Shown here one piece after another: positions 47,455 to 54,884 of a stretch of 64,000 nucleotides of DNA. The notes under the pieces are model-generated. The model saw only the letters and a list, made by a program, of their open reading frames with translations. It was not told the origin of the DNA and made no database searches. This stretch comes from Streptomyces sp. YIM 130001 (GTDB lineage Bacteria > Actinomycetota > Actinomycetes > Streptomycetales > Streptomycetaceae). How positions within the stretch are numbered: position 1 is the stretch's first letter; each line of letters begins with the position of its first letter. The stretch is from positions 124,001 through 188,000 of the forward strand of contig NZ_KZ984560.1 in assembly GCF_003574445.1 (NCBI RefSeq). The letters are read 5' to 3'. The translations under genes and the position numbers were made by a program.

Positions 47455-48285
47455 CTATCCGGCGAGGGTCTGGGTTCCTACGACCGTGAGGAGGGCCAGG
47501 CGTTCGGCGTCCTCGGTGCCGGGTTCGGCGGTGTAGAGCATGATGCGCAGGTCGCTGCCTTCGACGCCGAGGACGTCGCAGTCCAGGGTGATCGCGCCGA
47601 TGTGGGGGTGGTCGATGGTCTTGCGGGCGGCCTCGTGCCGGCCGGCGGCGCCCGACTCCCACAGGGTGTCGAACTCGGTGCTCTCGGCGCGTAGTCGGGA
47701 GATCAGGCGGTGCAGTCGCCGGTCGGACGGGTAGCGGCCGGCGGTTCTGCGCAGGTCGGAGACCTGGAGGGCGCGGAGCGTGTCCAGGGATTCGGGGGTG
47801 TGGCGTACGCGGTTGCCGCTGCCGAGGAAGTTGCGCCATACGGCGTTGAGGTCATGGCCGTGCCACTCCCCCATCAGCGCCGTGTAGAGGGGGTTGGCGA
47901 GCAACTGGTTCCATGCGGCGTCGAAAACCGCGACAGGGGTGCCGGTGAGCCGGTCCAGCATCCGCTGGACGCCGGGCGTGATGCGGGCCGGGACCGTCTC
48001 GGGGCCGGGAGGCGCCAGTCCGGCGAGGTGGAAGAGGTCGGTGCGTGCGCGGTCGGTGAGGCGCAGCGCGCGGGAGAGGGCTTCGACGACCTGGGCGGAG
48101 GGGTTGGTGGCCCGGCCCTGCTCGAGGCGGGTGACGTAGTCGACGGAGATCCCGGCCAGCTGGGCCAGCTCCTCGCGTCGCAGACCTGCCGCGCGCCGGT
48201 GGCCGCCGGTGGGGAGGCCCACGGTCTCGGGTGAGACCTGGTCGCGCCGACGGCGCAGGGCGGCGCCGAGTTCCGTCGTTGCCAT
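47455..48285 (-). CDS. XRE-family regulator with MmyB-like ligand domain
   Basis: 276 residues. The N-terminal helix-turn-helix (about 5-85, LGAALRRRRDQVSPETVGLP, then RAAGLRREELAQLAGISVDYVTRLEQGRATNPSAQVVEALSRAL) is followed by the MmyB PAS-like domain (about 105-270): VAVFDAAWNQLLANPLYTALMGEW, NAVWRNFLG, HPHIGAITLDCDVLGVEGSDLRIMLYTAEPGTEDAERLALL. MmyB-type domains bind fatty-acid-like ligands. It is divergent from an SDR gene across 192 bp, the usual arrangement in which the regulator controls the oxidoreductase. CCTGG...CCAGG arms around TACCGGTA near 48330-48345 are a possible operator. Confidence 0.92.
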   Translation of the reverse strand: MATTELGAALRRRRDQVSPETVGLPTGGHRRAAGLRREELAQLAGISVDYVTRLEQGRATNPSAQVVEALSRALRLTDRARTDLFHLAGLAPPGPETVPARITPGVQRMLDRLTGTPVAVFDAAWNQLLANPLYTALMGEWHGHDLNAVWRNFLGSGNRVRHTPESLDTLRALQVSDLRRTAGRYPSDRRLHRLISRLRAESTEFDTLWESGAAGRHEAARKTIDHPHIGAITLDCDVLGVEGSDLRIMLYTAEPGTEDAERLALLTVVGTQTLAG

Positions 48286-48477
48286 ACCGGACAGTGTGGC
48301 TTATCGGCGGGAAAGTGTGCCTGGTACCGGTAGTCCCAGGAAGGCGGGTCTCCTGGCTGTTCCTGCGTCGGGTGGTCACGGTGGAGGCAGACACAGCAGC
48401 GGTCGCATCCACCCGGGGGGGGAGAGCCGCACGCCGGCCGGCGCTCGCCCGGCGGGCCCACGAAAGGACAACCGTTC

Positions 48478-49257
48478 ATGAGCAAGCTCGCTCTCGTCAC
48501 CGGAGCGACCTCCGGCATCGGCAGGGCTTTCGCCGAGCGTTTCGCCGCCGACGGTTACGACCTGATCGTCGTCGGCCGCCGCCGGGACCGCCTCGAGGAG
48601 TTCGCCGCCGCCCACCCCGAGGCCGACGTACGCACCGTCACAGCCGACCTGTCCACCGAGGACGGCATCGACACCGTCGCCGCGTACTGCGCCGACGAGC
48701 CCCTGGACATGCTGGTCAACAACGCCGGCGTCTCCCACTACATGCCGCTGGCCGACCTGCCGGCCGCCAAGGCCCGGGAACTGGTCAACGTCAAGGTGCT
48801 CGCCCCGACCCTGCTCACGCGCGCCGCGGTCGGCGGCATGCAGCGCCGAGGCGGCGGCACCGTCGTCAATGTGGCCGGAATGATCGCCTTCAGCGGTCCC
48901 GCCGACCCGTCCGTCATGCCACGCCGCGCCGTGTACGCGGGCACTCTCGCACACCTCGTGGCCATGACCCAGACGCTCAGCGCCGAGTTGCAGGGGACCG
49001 GCGTGCGCGCCCACGTGGTGTGCCCCGGAGTCGTGGCCACCGAGTTCCACTCCTCGCAGGGTCTGGACCTGAGCGCCGTACCCCGGATGAGCCCGGAGGA
49101 CGTCGTCAGCGGCGCGCTGCGCGGACTGGAACTCGGCGAAACCGTCAGCGCCCCCGGCGTCGAGGACCGCCGGCTCCTCGACGACGTCTTCGCCGCCGAC
49201 CTGGCGGCCTTCGCTGGCCAGAGCCCTGAACTCGCGGCCCGCTACCGGGTCGGCTGA
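48478..49257 (+). CDS. Short-chain dehydrogenase/reductase
   Basis: 259 residues from ATG 48478. The N-terminus KLALVTGATSGIGRAFAERF holds the TGxxxGIG cofactor loop, VVGRRRDRLEEF suggests NADP preference (Arg after strand 2), and NNAGVSHY is the NNAG motif. The catalytic region is atypical: VNVAGMIAFSGPADPSVMPRRAVYAGTLAHLVAMTQ has Tyr but Gly-Thr-Leu-Ala in place of the usual xxxK spacing, with no Lys three to four residues after the Tyr. Catalysis may be impaired or altered. It is divergent from the MmyB-type regulator and is probably its target. Confidence 0.88.
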   Translation: MSKLALVTGATSGIGRAFAERFAADGYDLIVVGRRRDRLEEFAAAHPEADVRTVTADLSTEDGIDTVAAYCADEPLDMLVNNAGVSHYMPLADLPAAKARELVNVKVLAPTLLTRAAVGGMQRRGGGTVVNVAGMIAFSGPADPSVMPRRAVYAGTLAHLVAMTQTLSAELQGTGVRAHVVCPGVVATEFHSSQGLDLSAVPRMSPEDVVSGALRGLELGETVSAPGVEDRRLLDDVFAADLAAFAGQSPELAARYRVG

Positions 49258-49302
49258 CCCGGCCGGGAATCCCCGGGGGCCGGACCGGGTTACGTGCTCT
49301 AC

Positions 49303-49416
49303 GGAAGTTCTCCCACGAGCTCTGCCGAAGCTCTCCCGCGAGTGCCGCGGAAGCTCTCCCGCAAGCTCCGCGGAGCCTCCCGCAAGGACTACGGCAGTTC
49401 TCCCGCGAGGACCACG
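49303..49416. repeat. Five degenerate about 23-bp tandem repeats
   Basis: Units of GAAGCTCTCCCGCGAGTGCCGCG type start at 49303, 49327, 49350, 49373 and 49394. They lie between the SDR stop and the LysR start and include no gene. Confidence 0.8.
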
Positions 49417-49466
49417 ACTACTACCGCCGGTGAGCCCCGGTCCACCGCGGTGAGGGGACCGGGCCG

Positions 49467-50387
49467 ATGAGCCTTCGCCAGTACGAGTACGCCCTGGCCG
49501 TCGCCGAACAGGGCTCGGTGACGGCGGCGGCGGAGCTGCTGCACGTCGCACAGCCGTCGGTGTCCCAGCAGATCCGCAGCCTGGAGCGGGAACTGGGCGT
49601 CGAGCTCTTCGCCCGCACACCGGGCGGACTGGTACCCACGGTGGTCGGTCGCGCGTTCCTGCGGGAGGCGGAGCTCGCGGTGAGCGCGTCCCGCAGGGCG
49701 CGGGCGACGGCCCGGGCGGGGGCCGACGAGCTGGTCGGTGAGCTGGTCGTCGCGGTGCAGATGGGCTTCGGCGCACGCCAGTTGCCGCGTGCGCTCGGTT
49801 CGCTGCGGCGCCGCTTCCCGCGTCTCGAGGTCACCGTCTTCGAGGAACCGAGCTCCGCCGAACTGGAGCAGCTCGGACGCCGGGGCGTCCTCGACCTCGT
49901 CCTGATGGCGGCGTGCGAGCGCAGCCCCGCCGACGCACACCGGCTCGGCAACGAGGAGTTCGTCGTGGTCCTTCCCGCCGAGCATCCTCAACTCGCCATG
50001 GAGCGCGTCGAGTTGAAGGCTCTGCAGGGAGAGCCCTGGGTACGGTTCGACCGCGACAGTGCACTCGACGGCGTACTGCTCGAGGTGTTGCGGGAACACG
50101 AACCGGCCCCGACCACGGTCGCCCGCGTCTCCCAGACAGCCACGGCCGTGCGCTGGGCCGCCCACGGGCTGGGGGCGACACTCGTCCCGGCCTCCGCGGT
50201 GCCCCGCGACCAGGTGCACCTCGCGCGCCCGGTCTCCCCGCTCGTGTCCCAGCCCGTGATCGCCGCGCTGCGGACCCACGCCGGCCCGGCGGAGACGGCG
50301 CTCCTCGAATTCCTGCGCCGGGAGACCTGGTCCGGATCGGCCGACTGCTCGCATGCGCGGGCACCGGCACCGGCACCGGTCTTCTGA
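49467..50387 (+). CDS. LysR-family transcriptional regulator
   Basis: 306 residues from ATG 49467. The winged helix-turn-helix (1-60) reads LRQYEYALAVAEQGSVTAAAELLHVAQPSVSQQIRSLERELGVELFARTPGGLVPT. The substrate-binding domain (about 90-290) begins GELVVAVQMGFGARQLPRALGSLRRRFPRLEVTVFEE and includes LAAHGLGAT-like RWAAHGLGATLVPASAV. The ligand is unknown. Unlike most LysR genes it has no divergent target next to it; the neighbours are a repeat tract upstream and a convergent SDR gene downstream. The C-terminal tail (SADCSHARAPAPAPVF) is low complexity. Confidence 0.9.
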   Translation: MSLRQYEYALAVAEQGSVTAAAELLHVAQPSVSQQIRSLERELGVELFARTPGGLVPTVVGRAFLREAELAVSASRRARATARAGADELVGELVVAVQMGFGARQLPRALGSLRRRFPRLEVTVFEEPSSAELEQLGRRGVLDLVLMAACERSPADAHRLGNEEFVVVLPAEHPQLAMERVELKALQGEPWVRFDRDSALDGVLLEVLREHEPAPTTVARVSQTATAVRWAAHGLGATLVPASAVPRDQVHLARPVSPLVSQPVIAALRTHAGPAETALLEFLRRETWSGSADCSHARAPAPAPVF

Positions 50388-50565
50388 AGCTTCGGATTCG
50401 GAGGGTTCGGCTGAATCCGAGGGTACGGCGGATTCGGAGCGTTCGGCGGATTCGGAGGTTCGGAAATCCGGGCGGCGCGCGAATTGCTGCCGCCCGGGGA
50501 AAATCCCTCCGCAGGACCTCCGAATACCCGCCGACATCGGCATGCATGCCCGAATTTCCCGCGGA

Positions 50566-51363
50566 TCACTTCCTGGGGAATTCGCCCCCGTCCACCACAA
50601 GATTGCTCCCGGTCAGCCAGCCCGCCCCGCCGGACACCAGGAAGAGCACCGCGTGCGCGATGTCGTCGGGCTGCCCCTCGCGCCCGAGCGGCGGGGTGTC
50701 GGCGGCGTTGGTCTGGGCCGGCGCCTCGCCCGCACGTGCGGAGACCTCGGCCCACTGCTCCCGGGTCGTCGCGCCGCCAGGGGTGGCGACGCGGCCGGGA
50801 GTGACCGTGTTGACCCGGATCCCGTGCGGGGCCAGCTCGAGGGACTGCCCACGGCTGTACGTCTCGAGGGCCGCCTTCGCCGCCACGTAGTGCAGGAACT
50901 GCCCGACCGGGGTGAGGACCGCGGCCGACGAGACGTGCACGATCGCCCCCGAACCGCGCTCCCGCATGCCCGGCACGAGCAGCGAGTCGAGGCGCACCGA
51001 CGCCAGGAAGTTCAGGTCGAGGGCGTCCCGCCACTCCTCGTCGGGGATGGCCGCGGCCGACTCGTGCGGCCGCGCTCCCCCCACGTTGTGCACCACGATG
51101 TCCACCCCGCCGAACCTGTCCTGCACGGCCGCGGCGACCTCCTCGGCACCGGCCCGCGTGCTGACGTCGGCCGTCACGAACTCCGCCCCTTCGGGCACCG
51201 TGGTCGCTGCCGACCTTGCGGTCGTGAGCACTTCGGCCCCGGCGTCCAGGAGCCGGCGCACCACGGCCGCTCCGATTCCGCGGGAACCGCCCGTGACGAG
51301 TGCCCGCTTCCCCTTGAGTTCCTGAATTCCCGAACCGTTCTCGACCCCGGTAATTGTGGTCAT
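50566..51363 (-). CDS. Short-chain dehydrogenase/reductase
   Basis: 265 residues from ATG 51363, after GAGAGGGGCGG. The cofactor loop is GKRALVTGGSRGIGAAVVRRLL, then VVHNVGG (the NNAG equivalent). The catalytic triad is Ser in VHVSSAAV and Tyr/Lys in HYVAAKAALETYSRG. LELAPHGIRVNTVTPG and the C-terminal GAGWLTGSNLVVDGGEFPRK are classic SDR features. It is an NAD(P)-dependent oxidoreductase of unknown substrate with a full active site. It converges with the LysR gene, and the region between (50388-50565) contains TTCGGCGGATTCGGAG-type short repeats and no gene. Confidence 0.92.
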   Translation of the reverse strand: MTTITGVENGSGIQELKGKRALVTGGSRGIGAAVVRRLLDAGAEVLTTARSAATTVPEGAEFVTADVSTRAGAEEVAAAVQDRFGGVDIVVHNVGGARPHESAAAIPDEEWRDALDLNFLASVRLDSLLVPGMRERGSGAIVHVSSAAVLTPVGQFLHYVAAKAALETYSRGQSLELAPHGIRVNTVTPGRVATPGGATTREQWAEVSARAGEAPAQTNAADTPPLGREGQPDDIAHAVLFLVSGGAGWLTGSNLVVDGGEFPRK

Positions 51364-51531
51364 GCCACCGCCCCTCTCGATCGCGTAATCAAGCGCCCGT
51401 TTCCCGAGCCGTTTCACCGTACGTACGCGAAATGAGGCGGGGCAAAGACCAAATATGAGCAGGACCTATAGGGGATTCCTATGCGGCGGGCCGGAGGGTG
51501 CCCGCAGCCGCTACTGCTCCCGGCGGTGCGG

Positions 51532-52413
51532 TCAGGCGGTGGCCAGCAGCAGATCCTCGCCGCTCGACGGGCGCAGGCCGTCGGTCCGCCCCGCGAAGTA
51601 GCGCTCGCCGAGCGAACCTCCCGAGACATGCCGGACGTCCGCGAAGCCCGCTTCGCTCGCGAGCGCGAGCATCTCGGTCGGTGTGTAGAAGCTGACGAAC
51701 GGTGTCCCCGACGCCTGCGCACCCTCCTCGCTCCGGCGCAGACCGGGGCGATCGGCGGCTTCCAGCAGTTCCGGCGGCAGCAGGAAGGTCATCGCGAGCA
51801 GCGACCCGGGCGCGAGTCCGGCGACCTGGCGCAGGGTGGCCGCGGTGGCGTCCTTGGTGAGGTACATCGTGACGCCGGTGGAGACGACCACCGCAGGCCG
51901 GCCCGGATCGAATCCGGCCGCCGCCAGCTTCCGCAGCCAGTCCTCGTTCCGCTCGAAGTCGACGGGTACCAGGTGCAGCCAGTCCGGGATGCCGAGTCCG
52001 AGTTCGTCCAGGCGGCGGCGCTTCCAGGCCTGTGGACCCGGCTGGTCGACCTCGAAGACCCCCAGGCGGGAGGCGACTTCGGGCCGGCGCTGGGCGAACG
52101 TGTCCAGGCCGGCGCCGAGCACGACGTACTGCGTGATGCCGCCGTCGGCCTGCTCGACGATCAGATCCTCGATGAACCGGGCGCGGGCCACGATCGACGC
52201 CCGGAACCCGCTGGTGGCTCCCGGATCCATGTCCGGGCGCCGCAACCAGTCGGCCCCGGGGTCCACGAGACTGAGCCCGACCTCGTCCTCGAGTACGTGG
52301 GGCGGTCGGTCGACGCGGAGGTGCGCGGCGCGCCAAAGGGCCGTCCGCACCGCGGTGTTGTCGGGCTCCCCGGCCAGGGGCGCGTCCTGCGCTCCGGCCC
52401 CCTCCCCCGTCAT
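51532..52413 (-). CDS. LCMT-type SAM-dependent methyltransferase
   Basis: 293 residues from ATG 52413 (MTGEGAGAQDAPLAG), overlapping the VOC gene stop by 4 bases. It has the pattern of the actinobacterial leucine-carboxyl-methyltransferase-like family: FRASIVARARFIEDLIVEQADGGITQYVVLGAGLDTFAQR (SAM motif I LGAGLDT), VFEVDQPGPQAWKRRRL, DWLHLVPVDFE and VVSTGVTMYLTKDATAATLRQVAG. Members are often polyketide or small-molecule O-methyltransferases, but the substrate is unknown. It is the last gene of the RHH-VOC-methyltransferase run, in which all three starts and stops touch or overlap. Confidence 0.9.
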   Translation of the reverse strand: MTGEGAGAQDAPLAGEPDNTAVRTALWRAAHLRVDRPPHVLEDEVGLSLVDPGADWLRRPDMDPGATSGFRASIVARARFIEDLIVEQADGGITQYVVLGAGLDTFAQRRPEVASRLGVFEVDQPGPQAWKRRRLDELGLGIPDWLHLVPVDFERNEDWLRKLAAAGFDPGRPAVVVSTGVTMYLTKDATAATLRQVAGLAPGSLLAMTFLLPPELLEAADRPGLRRSEEGAQASGTPFVSFYTPTEMLALASEAGFADVRHVSGGSLGERYFAGRTDGLRPSSGEDLLLATA

Positions 52414-52790
52414 GACGCGTCCGTCGCGGCCGGTGCCTGCAGGCTCCACACGCGCCCGTCGGGGTCGCGTACGGTCATCTCCCGGGTGCCGAAGTGGGTG
52501 TCCTCGAACGGCGTGACCACCTCGACGCCCGGGCCCGGCCGGAAGGCCTCCGCGTCCGGCACTCGCATCACGATCTGCGTCCGGGGCTCCTGATCCTCGG
52601 GAACCTCGGCGATGAAGAGGTACGGGCCGTCGCCGTTGCGGAGCCGCCCGGAGTTGTGGTCGGTCTCGAGATCGAGGTCGTAGCCGAGGCCCTGGAAGAA
52701 CTTCGCGGCGCTGCCCCAGTTGTGCGTGGTGAGGAAGACCGCCTCGATCCCTTCGGTTCCTGCCGTGCCGTCGCTTTCTGCGGGGGCCAT
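52410..52790 (-). CDS. VOC-family (glyoxalase-like) protein
   Basis: 126 residues from ATG 52790. One glyoxalase/bleomycin-resistance fold made of two beta-alpha-beta-beta-beta modules: IEAVFLTTHNWGSAAKFFQGLGYDLDLETDHNSG with PYLFIAEVPEDQEPRTQIVMRV, and GVEVVTPFEDTHFGTREMTVRDPDGRVWSLQAP. HNWGSAAKFFQGLGY and DPDGRVW are family hallmarks. It may be a metal-dependent enzyme or a ligand-sequestering resistance protein. It begins one base after the stop of the RHH gene and overlaps the methyltransferase start, so the three are co-translated. Confidence 0.88.
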   Translation of the reverse strand: MAPAESDGTAGTEGIEAVFLTTHNWGSAAKFFQGLGYDLDLETDHNSGRLRNGDGPYLFIAEVPEDQEPRTQIVMRVPDAEAFRPGPGVEVVTPFEDTHFGTREMTVRDPDGRVWSLQAPAATDAS

Positions 52791-52791
52791 G

Positions 52792-53019
52792 TCAGCTCTC
52801 CTTCTCACTGTCGCTGTCGCTGTCGCTGTCGTCCTCGTCCTCGTTCCCGCTCTCGTCGGGGTGCTCCTGCCGCCCGGGAGTGTCGTCGAGATAGGCGCGC
52901 AGAGCGTCGGCGACCAGCGCCGACAGCGACGAACCCGACTCGATGGCGCGGTACTTGACCTGCTTGATCAGCCCGATCGGCAGGTACACGTTGAACTGCT
53001 TGACCTCGTCACCAGCCAT
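52792..53019 (-). CDS. Ribbon-helix-helix regulator with Asp-Ser tail
   Basis: 75 residues. The RHH fold is evident: VKQFNVYLPIGLIKQVKYRAIESGSSLSALVADALRAYLDD (strand, helix A, the GSSLSAL turn, helix B). The last about 22 residues are acidic, ending DSDSDSDSEKES, encoded by repeated TCGCTG/TCGTCC units. CopG/Arc-type proteins bind DNA as dimers of dimers, and many are antitoxins; here the following gene is a VOC protein and not a toxin, so plain autoregulation is more likely. A TGCTAG/CTAGCA inverted repeat starts 8 bases upstream of its ATG. Confidence 0.85.
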   Translation of the reverse strand: MAGDEVKQFNVYLPIGLIKQVKYRAIESGSSLSALVADALRAYLDDTPGRQEHPDESGNEDEDDSDSDSDSEKES

Positions 53020-53026
53020 GAGGCAA

Positions 53027-53042
53027 TGCTAGCAATCTAGCA
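53027..53042. promoter_or_regulatory. Operator-like repeat upstream of the RHH gene
   Basis: TGCTAG (53027-53032), CAAT, CTAGCA (53037-53042); adjoining AAGCTATA continues the same theme and gives a TATAGC -10-like hexamer on the minus strand. The site overlaps the start region and should block transcription or initiation when bound. Confidence 0.6.
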
Positions 53043-53085
53043 AGCTATATACGACAGCACCACGCGATCCGCCCGACCCAGAGCC

Positions 53086-53144
53086 CGGAGTGAGGATTCA
53101 CTCCGCTTCATCCATTGACGGAGTGAGTACTCACTCCGTAGCGT
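53086..53144 (+). promoter_or_regulatory. Promoter and two operators of the TetR gene
   Basis: A perfect 20-bp palindrome (53119-53138) has arms CGGAGTGAGT and ACTCACTCCG. It fills the 18-bp spacer between TTGACG (-35, 53115-53120) and TAGCGT (-10, 53139-53144). A second copy, CGGAGTGA-GGAT-TCACTCCG, lies at 53086-53105, 33 bp upstream. The arrangement predicts tight self-repression. Confidence 0.85.
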
Positions 53145-53151
53145 CGGTGGC

Positions 53152-53778
53152 ATGACGAAGACACCTGCACCCCGTCGCCGCGCCCCCGGCATGAACCCCG
53201 GGCAGCGGCGCGAAATGATCATCCAGGCCGCCATCCCCCTGATCGGCGAATACGGAGCGGCCGTCACCACCAGCAAGATCGCGGCCGCCGCGGGGATCGG
53301 CGAGGCCACGATCTTCCGGGTGTTCGCGGACAAGGACGAGTTGCTCGCCGCCTGCGTCGCCGCGGCCGTACGACCGGATCACGCGGAGAGCCAACTGGCC
53401 TCCATCTCCCTCGAACAACCGCTGGCCGACCGCCTGGCCGAGGCCGCCGAGGCCCTGCAGGCTCACCTCGCCCGCATCGGCATGGTGGTCGGCTCCCTGC
53501 ACGCCTCCGGTCATCGCCGGCGCGAGCGGTCGTCCGGCGAACAGCCCAGAGGCGCGGGCCGCGACGAGTCCCTGGCCGCCCTCCGCGCCTCGGTGGCCGA
53601 ACTCCTGGCCCCCGACCGGGACTCGCTGCGCCTGCCTGCCGAACAGATCGCCGCACTCTTCCTCGGCCTGCTCTTCACCCAGCCACGCCAGGACGACGAA
53701 CCCCAGCTCACCGCACCGGAGTTGGTCGACGTCTTCCTCAACGGCGCTCTCACCGCACGCCCGGGTGAGTCCTCATGA
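53152..53778 (+). CDS. TetR-family repressor
   Basis: 208 residues from ATG 53152. The helix-turn-helix (about 18-65) reads GQRREMIIQAAIPLIGEYGAAVTTSKIAAAAGIGEATIFRVFADKDELL; the helical ligand/dimerisation domain has no recognisable effector motif. It starts 8 bases after the -10 hexamer, so the mRNA is leaderless or nearly so. The following membrane-protein gene overlaps by 4 bases (ATGA) and is presumably controlled together with it. Two matching palindromes upstream are the likely binding sites. Confidence 0.92.
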   Translation: MTKTPAPRRRAPGMNPGQRREMIIQAAIPLIGEYGAAVTTSKIAAAAGIGEATIFRVFADKDELLAACVAAAVRPDHAESQLASISLEQPLADRLAEAAEALQAHLARIGMVVGSLHASGHRRRERSSGEQPRGAGRDESLAALRASVAELLAPDRDSLRLPAEQIAALFLGLLFTQPRQDDEPQLTAPELVDVFLNGALTARPGESS

Positions 53779-54212
53779 CGGCGGACACGGGGACCGTCGC
53801 CACGTCCACCCGTCGTCGGCGCCGGGCGGGGGTCGTGCTCGCCGCGACGGGCGCCGCACTGGCCGGCCGGCTGCTCGCGGACCCGCTCCTCGGGCAGGAC
53901 TTACGGATCACCGAGGGTGAGGGGTCATCTCAACAGGTCCTGGAAATAGGCCTGTTCCCGGTGATCGTGGCGTCCCTGCTCATCGGCGCGGCAGGCTGGG
54001 CGGCGCTCGCGGCGCTCGAACGGTTCACCCGGCGGGCACGTCCGGTGTGGACCGGGGTGGCCCTGCTCGTGCTCGTCGCCTCGTTCCTGCCGCTCACCGG
54101 CACCGGCATGTCCGGCGGCACCCGCGCCTCGCTGGCCCTGCTGCACCTCGCGGTGGCCGCGGTCCTCATACCGGGGCTGCTGGGCCGCCTGCCTCGATCG
54201 TCCACCGGGTAG
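53775..54212 (+). CDS. Four-helix membrane protein (DUF6069-like), TTA-containing
   Basis: 145 residues. Four hydrophobic segments are seen: AGVVLAATGAALAGRLLA, LFPVIVASLLIGAAGWAALAAL, VWTGVALLVLVASFLPL and LALLHLAVAAVLIPGLLGRL. Codon 43 (53901-53903) is TTA, which in Streptomyces needs the developmentally timed bldA tRNA, so translation may be restricted to late growth. Small four-helix proteins of this shape are often encoded beside TetR regulators; no transport motif is visible. It is co-translated with the TetR gene. Confidence 0.82.
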   Translation: MTADTGTVATSTRRRRRAGVVLAATGAALAGRLLADPLLGQDLRITEGEGSSQQVLEIGLFPVIVASLLIGAAGWAALAALERFTRRARPVWTGVALLVLVASFLPLTGTGMSGGTRASLALLHLAVAAVLIPGLLGRLPRSSTG

Positions 54213-54484
54213 CCGAACTACCGGCAAGCCGAACAACCGGACAGCCGGACGCGATCCTGCTCGCGAGGCGCCGCCCCGTAGCCGCTCTCAGGGTCCCGGG
54301 CCCCGGGCCCCGCCCCATGTAGCCACTTTTTTGTGGGTACTTGGCGGCGGCTCCCGGCCGGGGGACGCTTACGGGGCGGCCGACGAAGCGAGCGGGACGC
54401 AGCGACGGGACGTGCCGGCACCGCAACGGAGAGAGGGGAAGCGAACGGTGAACCGCGGCAGGACCGACCGGACCGCGGCCGGAG

Positions 54485-54835
54485 TCACGAGGTCCCGGTC
54501 GCCCCGGCGAGTCGCTCCAGACGCCGGTGGCCCCAGTCCGAGACAGGGGCCAGAAGCACGGAGAGCTCCCGGCCGGAGTCCGTCAGGGAGTACTCGGTCT
54601 TGAGCGGAAGTACGTCGTGGACCTCGCGGTGTACGAGCCCGTCGCCCTCCATCTCGCGCAGCGCCTGAGTCAGCACCTTCTCGCTGAGCCCGGGCAGCTG
54701 CCGGCGCAGCTCGCTGGGACGGCACGGGCCCGACTCCAGGATCCAGAGCAGCGCCGTCTTCCACTTCCCGTCGACCACGGCGATCGCGGCGGTCACCCCG
54801 CACACGTCCGGGTCCTGGGCTCGACCGCGCGTCAT
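54485..54835 (-). CDS. HxlR-family regulator
   Basis: 116 residues from ATG 54835, after AAGGGG. The single winged-helix HxlR domain reads CGVTAAIAVVDGKWKTALLWILESGPCRPSELRRQLPGLSEKVLTQALREMEGDGLVHREVHDVLPLKTEYSLTDSGREL. The N-terminal Cys (residue 12 or so, in DVCGV) is the redox or electrophile-sensing position in several HxlR proteins (YodB type; established for that group). It is divergent from the reductase-like gene at 54885 with only 49 bp between starts, so it very probably controls it. That gap contains the AT-rich TTGCCTTATATTTTA stretch. Confidence 0.92.
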   Translation of the reverse strand: MTRGRAQDPDVCGVTAAIAVVDGKWKTALLWILESGPCRPSELRRQLPGLSEKVLTQALREMEGDGLVHREVHDVLPLKTEYSLTDSGRELSVLLAPVSDWGHRRLERLAGATGTS

Positions 54836-54884
54836 TGCTGCCCCTTTCATCACCAATTGCCTTATATTTTACGGGAGTTGCATC

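Noticed and set aside
52792..53019. RHH antitoxin of a toxin-antitoxin pair
   Set aside because: The adjoining gene encodes a VOC protein and not a RelE-, PIN- or MazF-like toxin.
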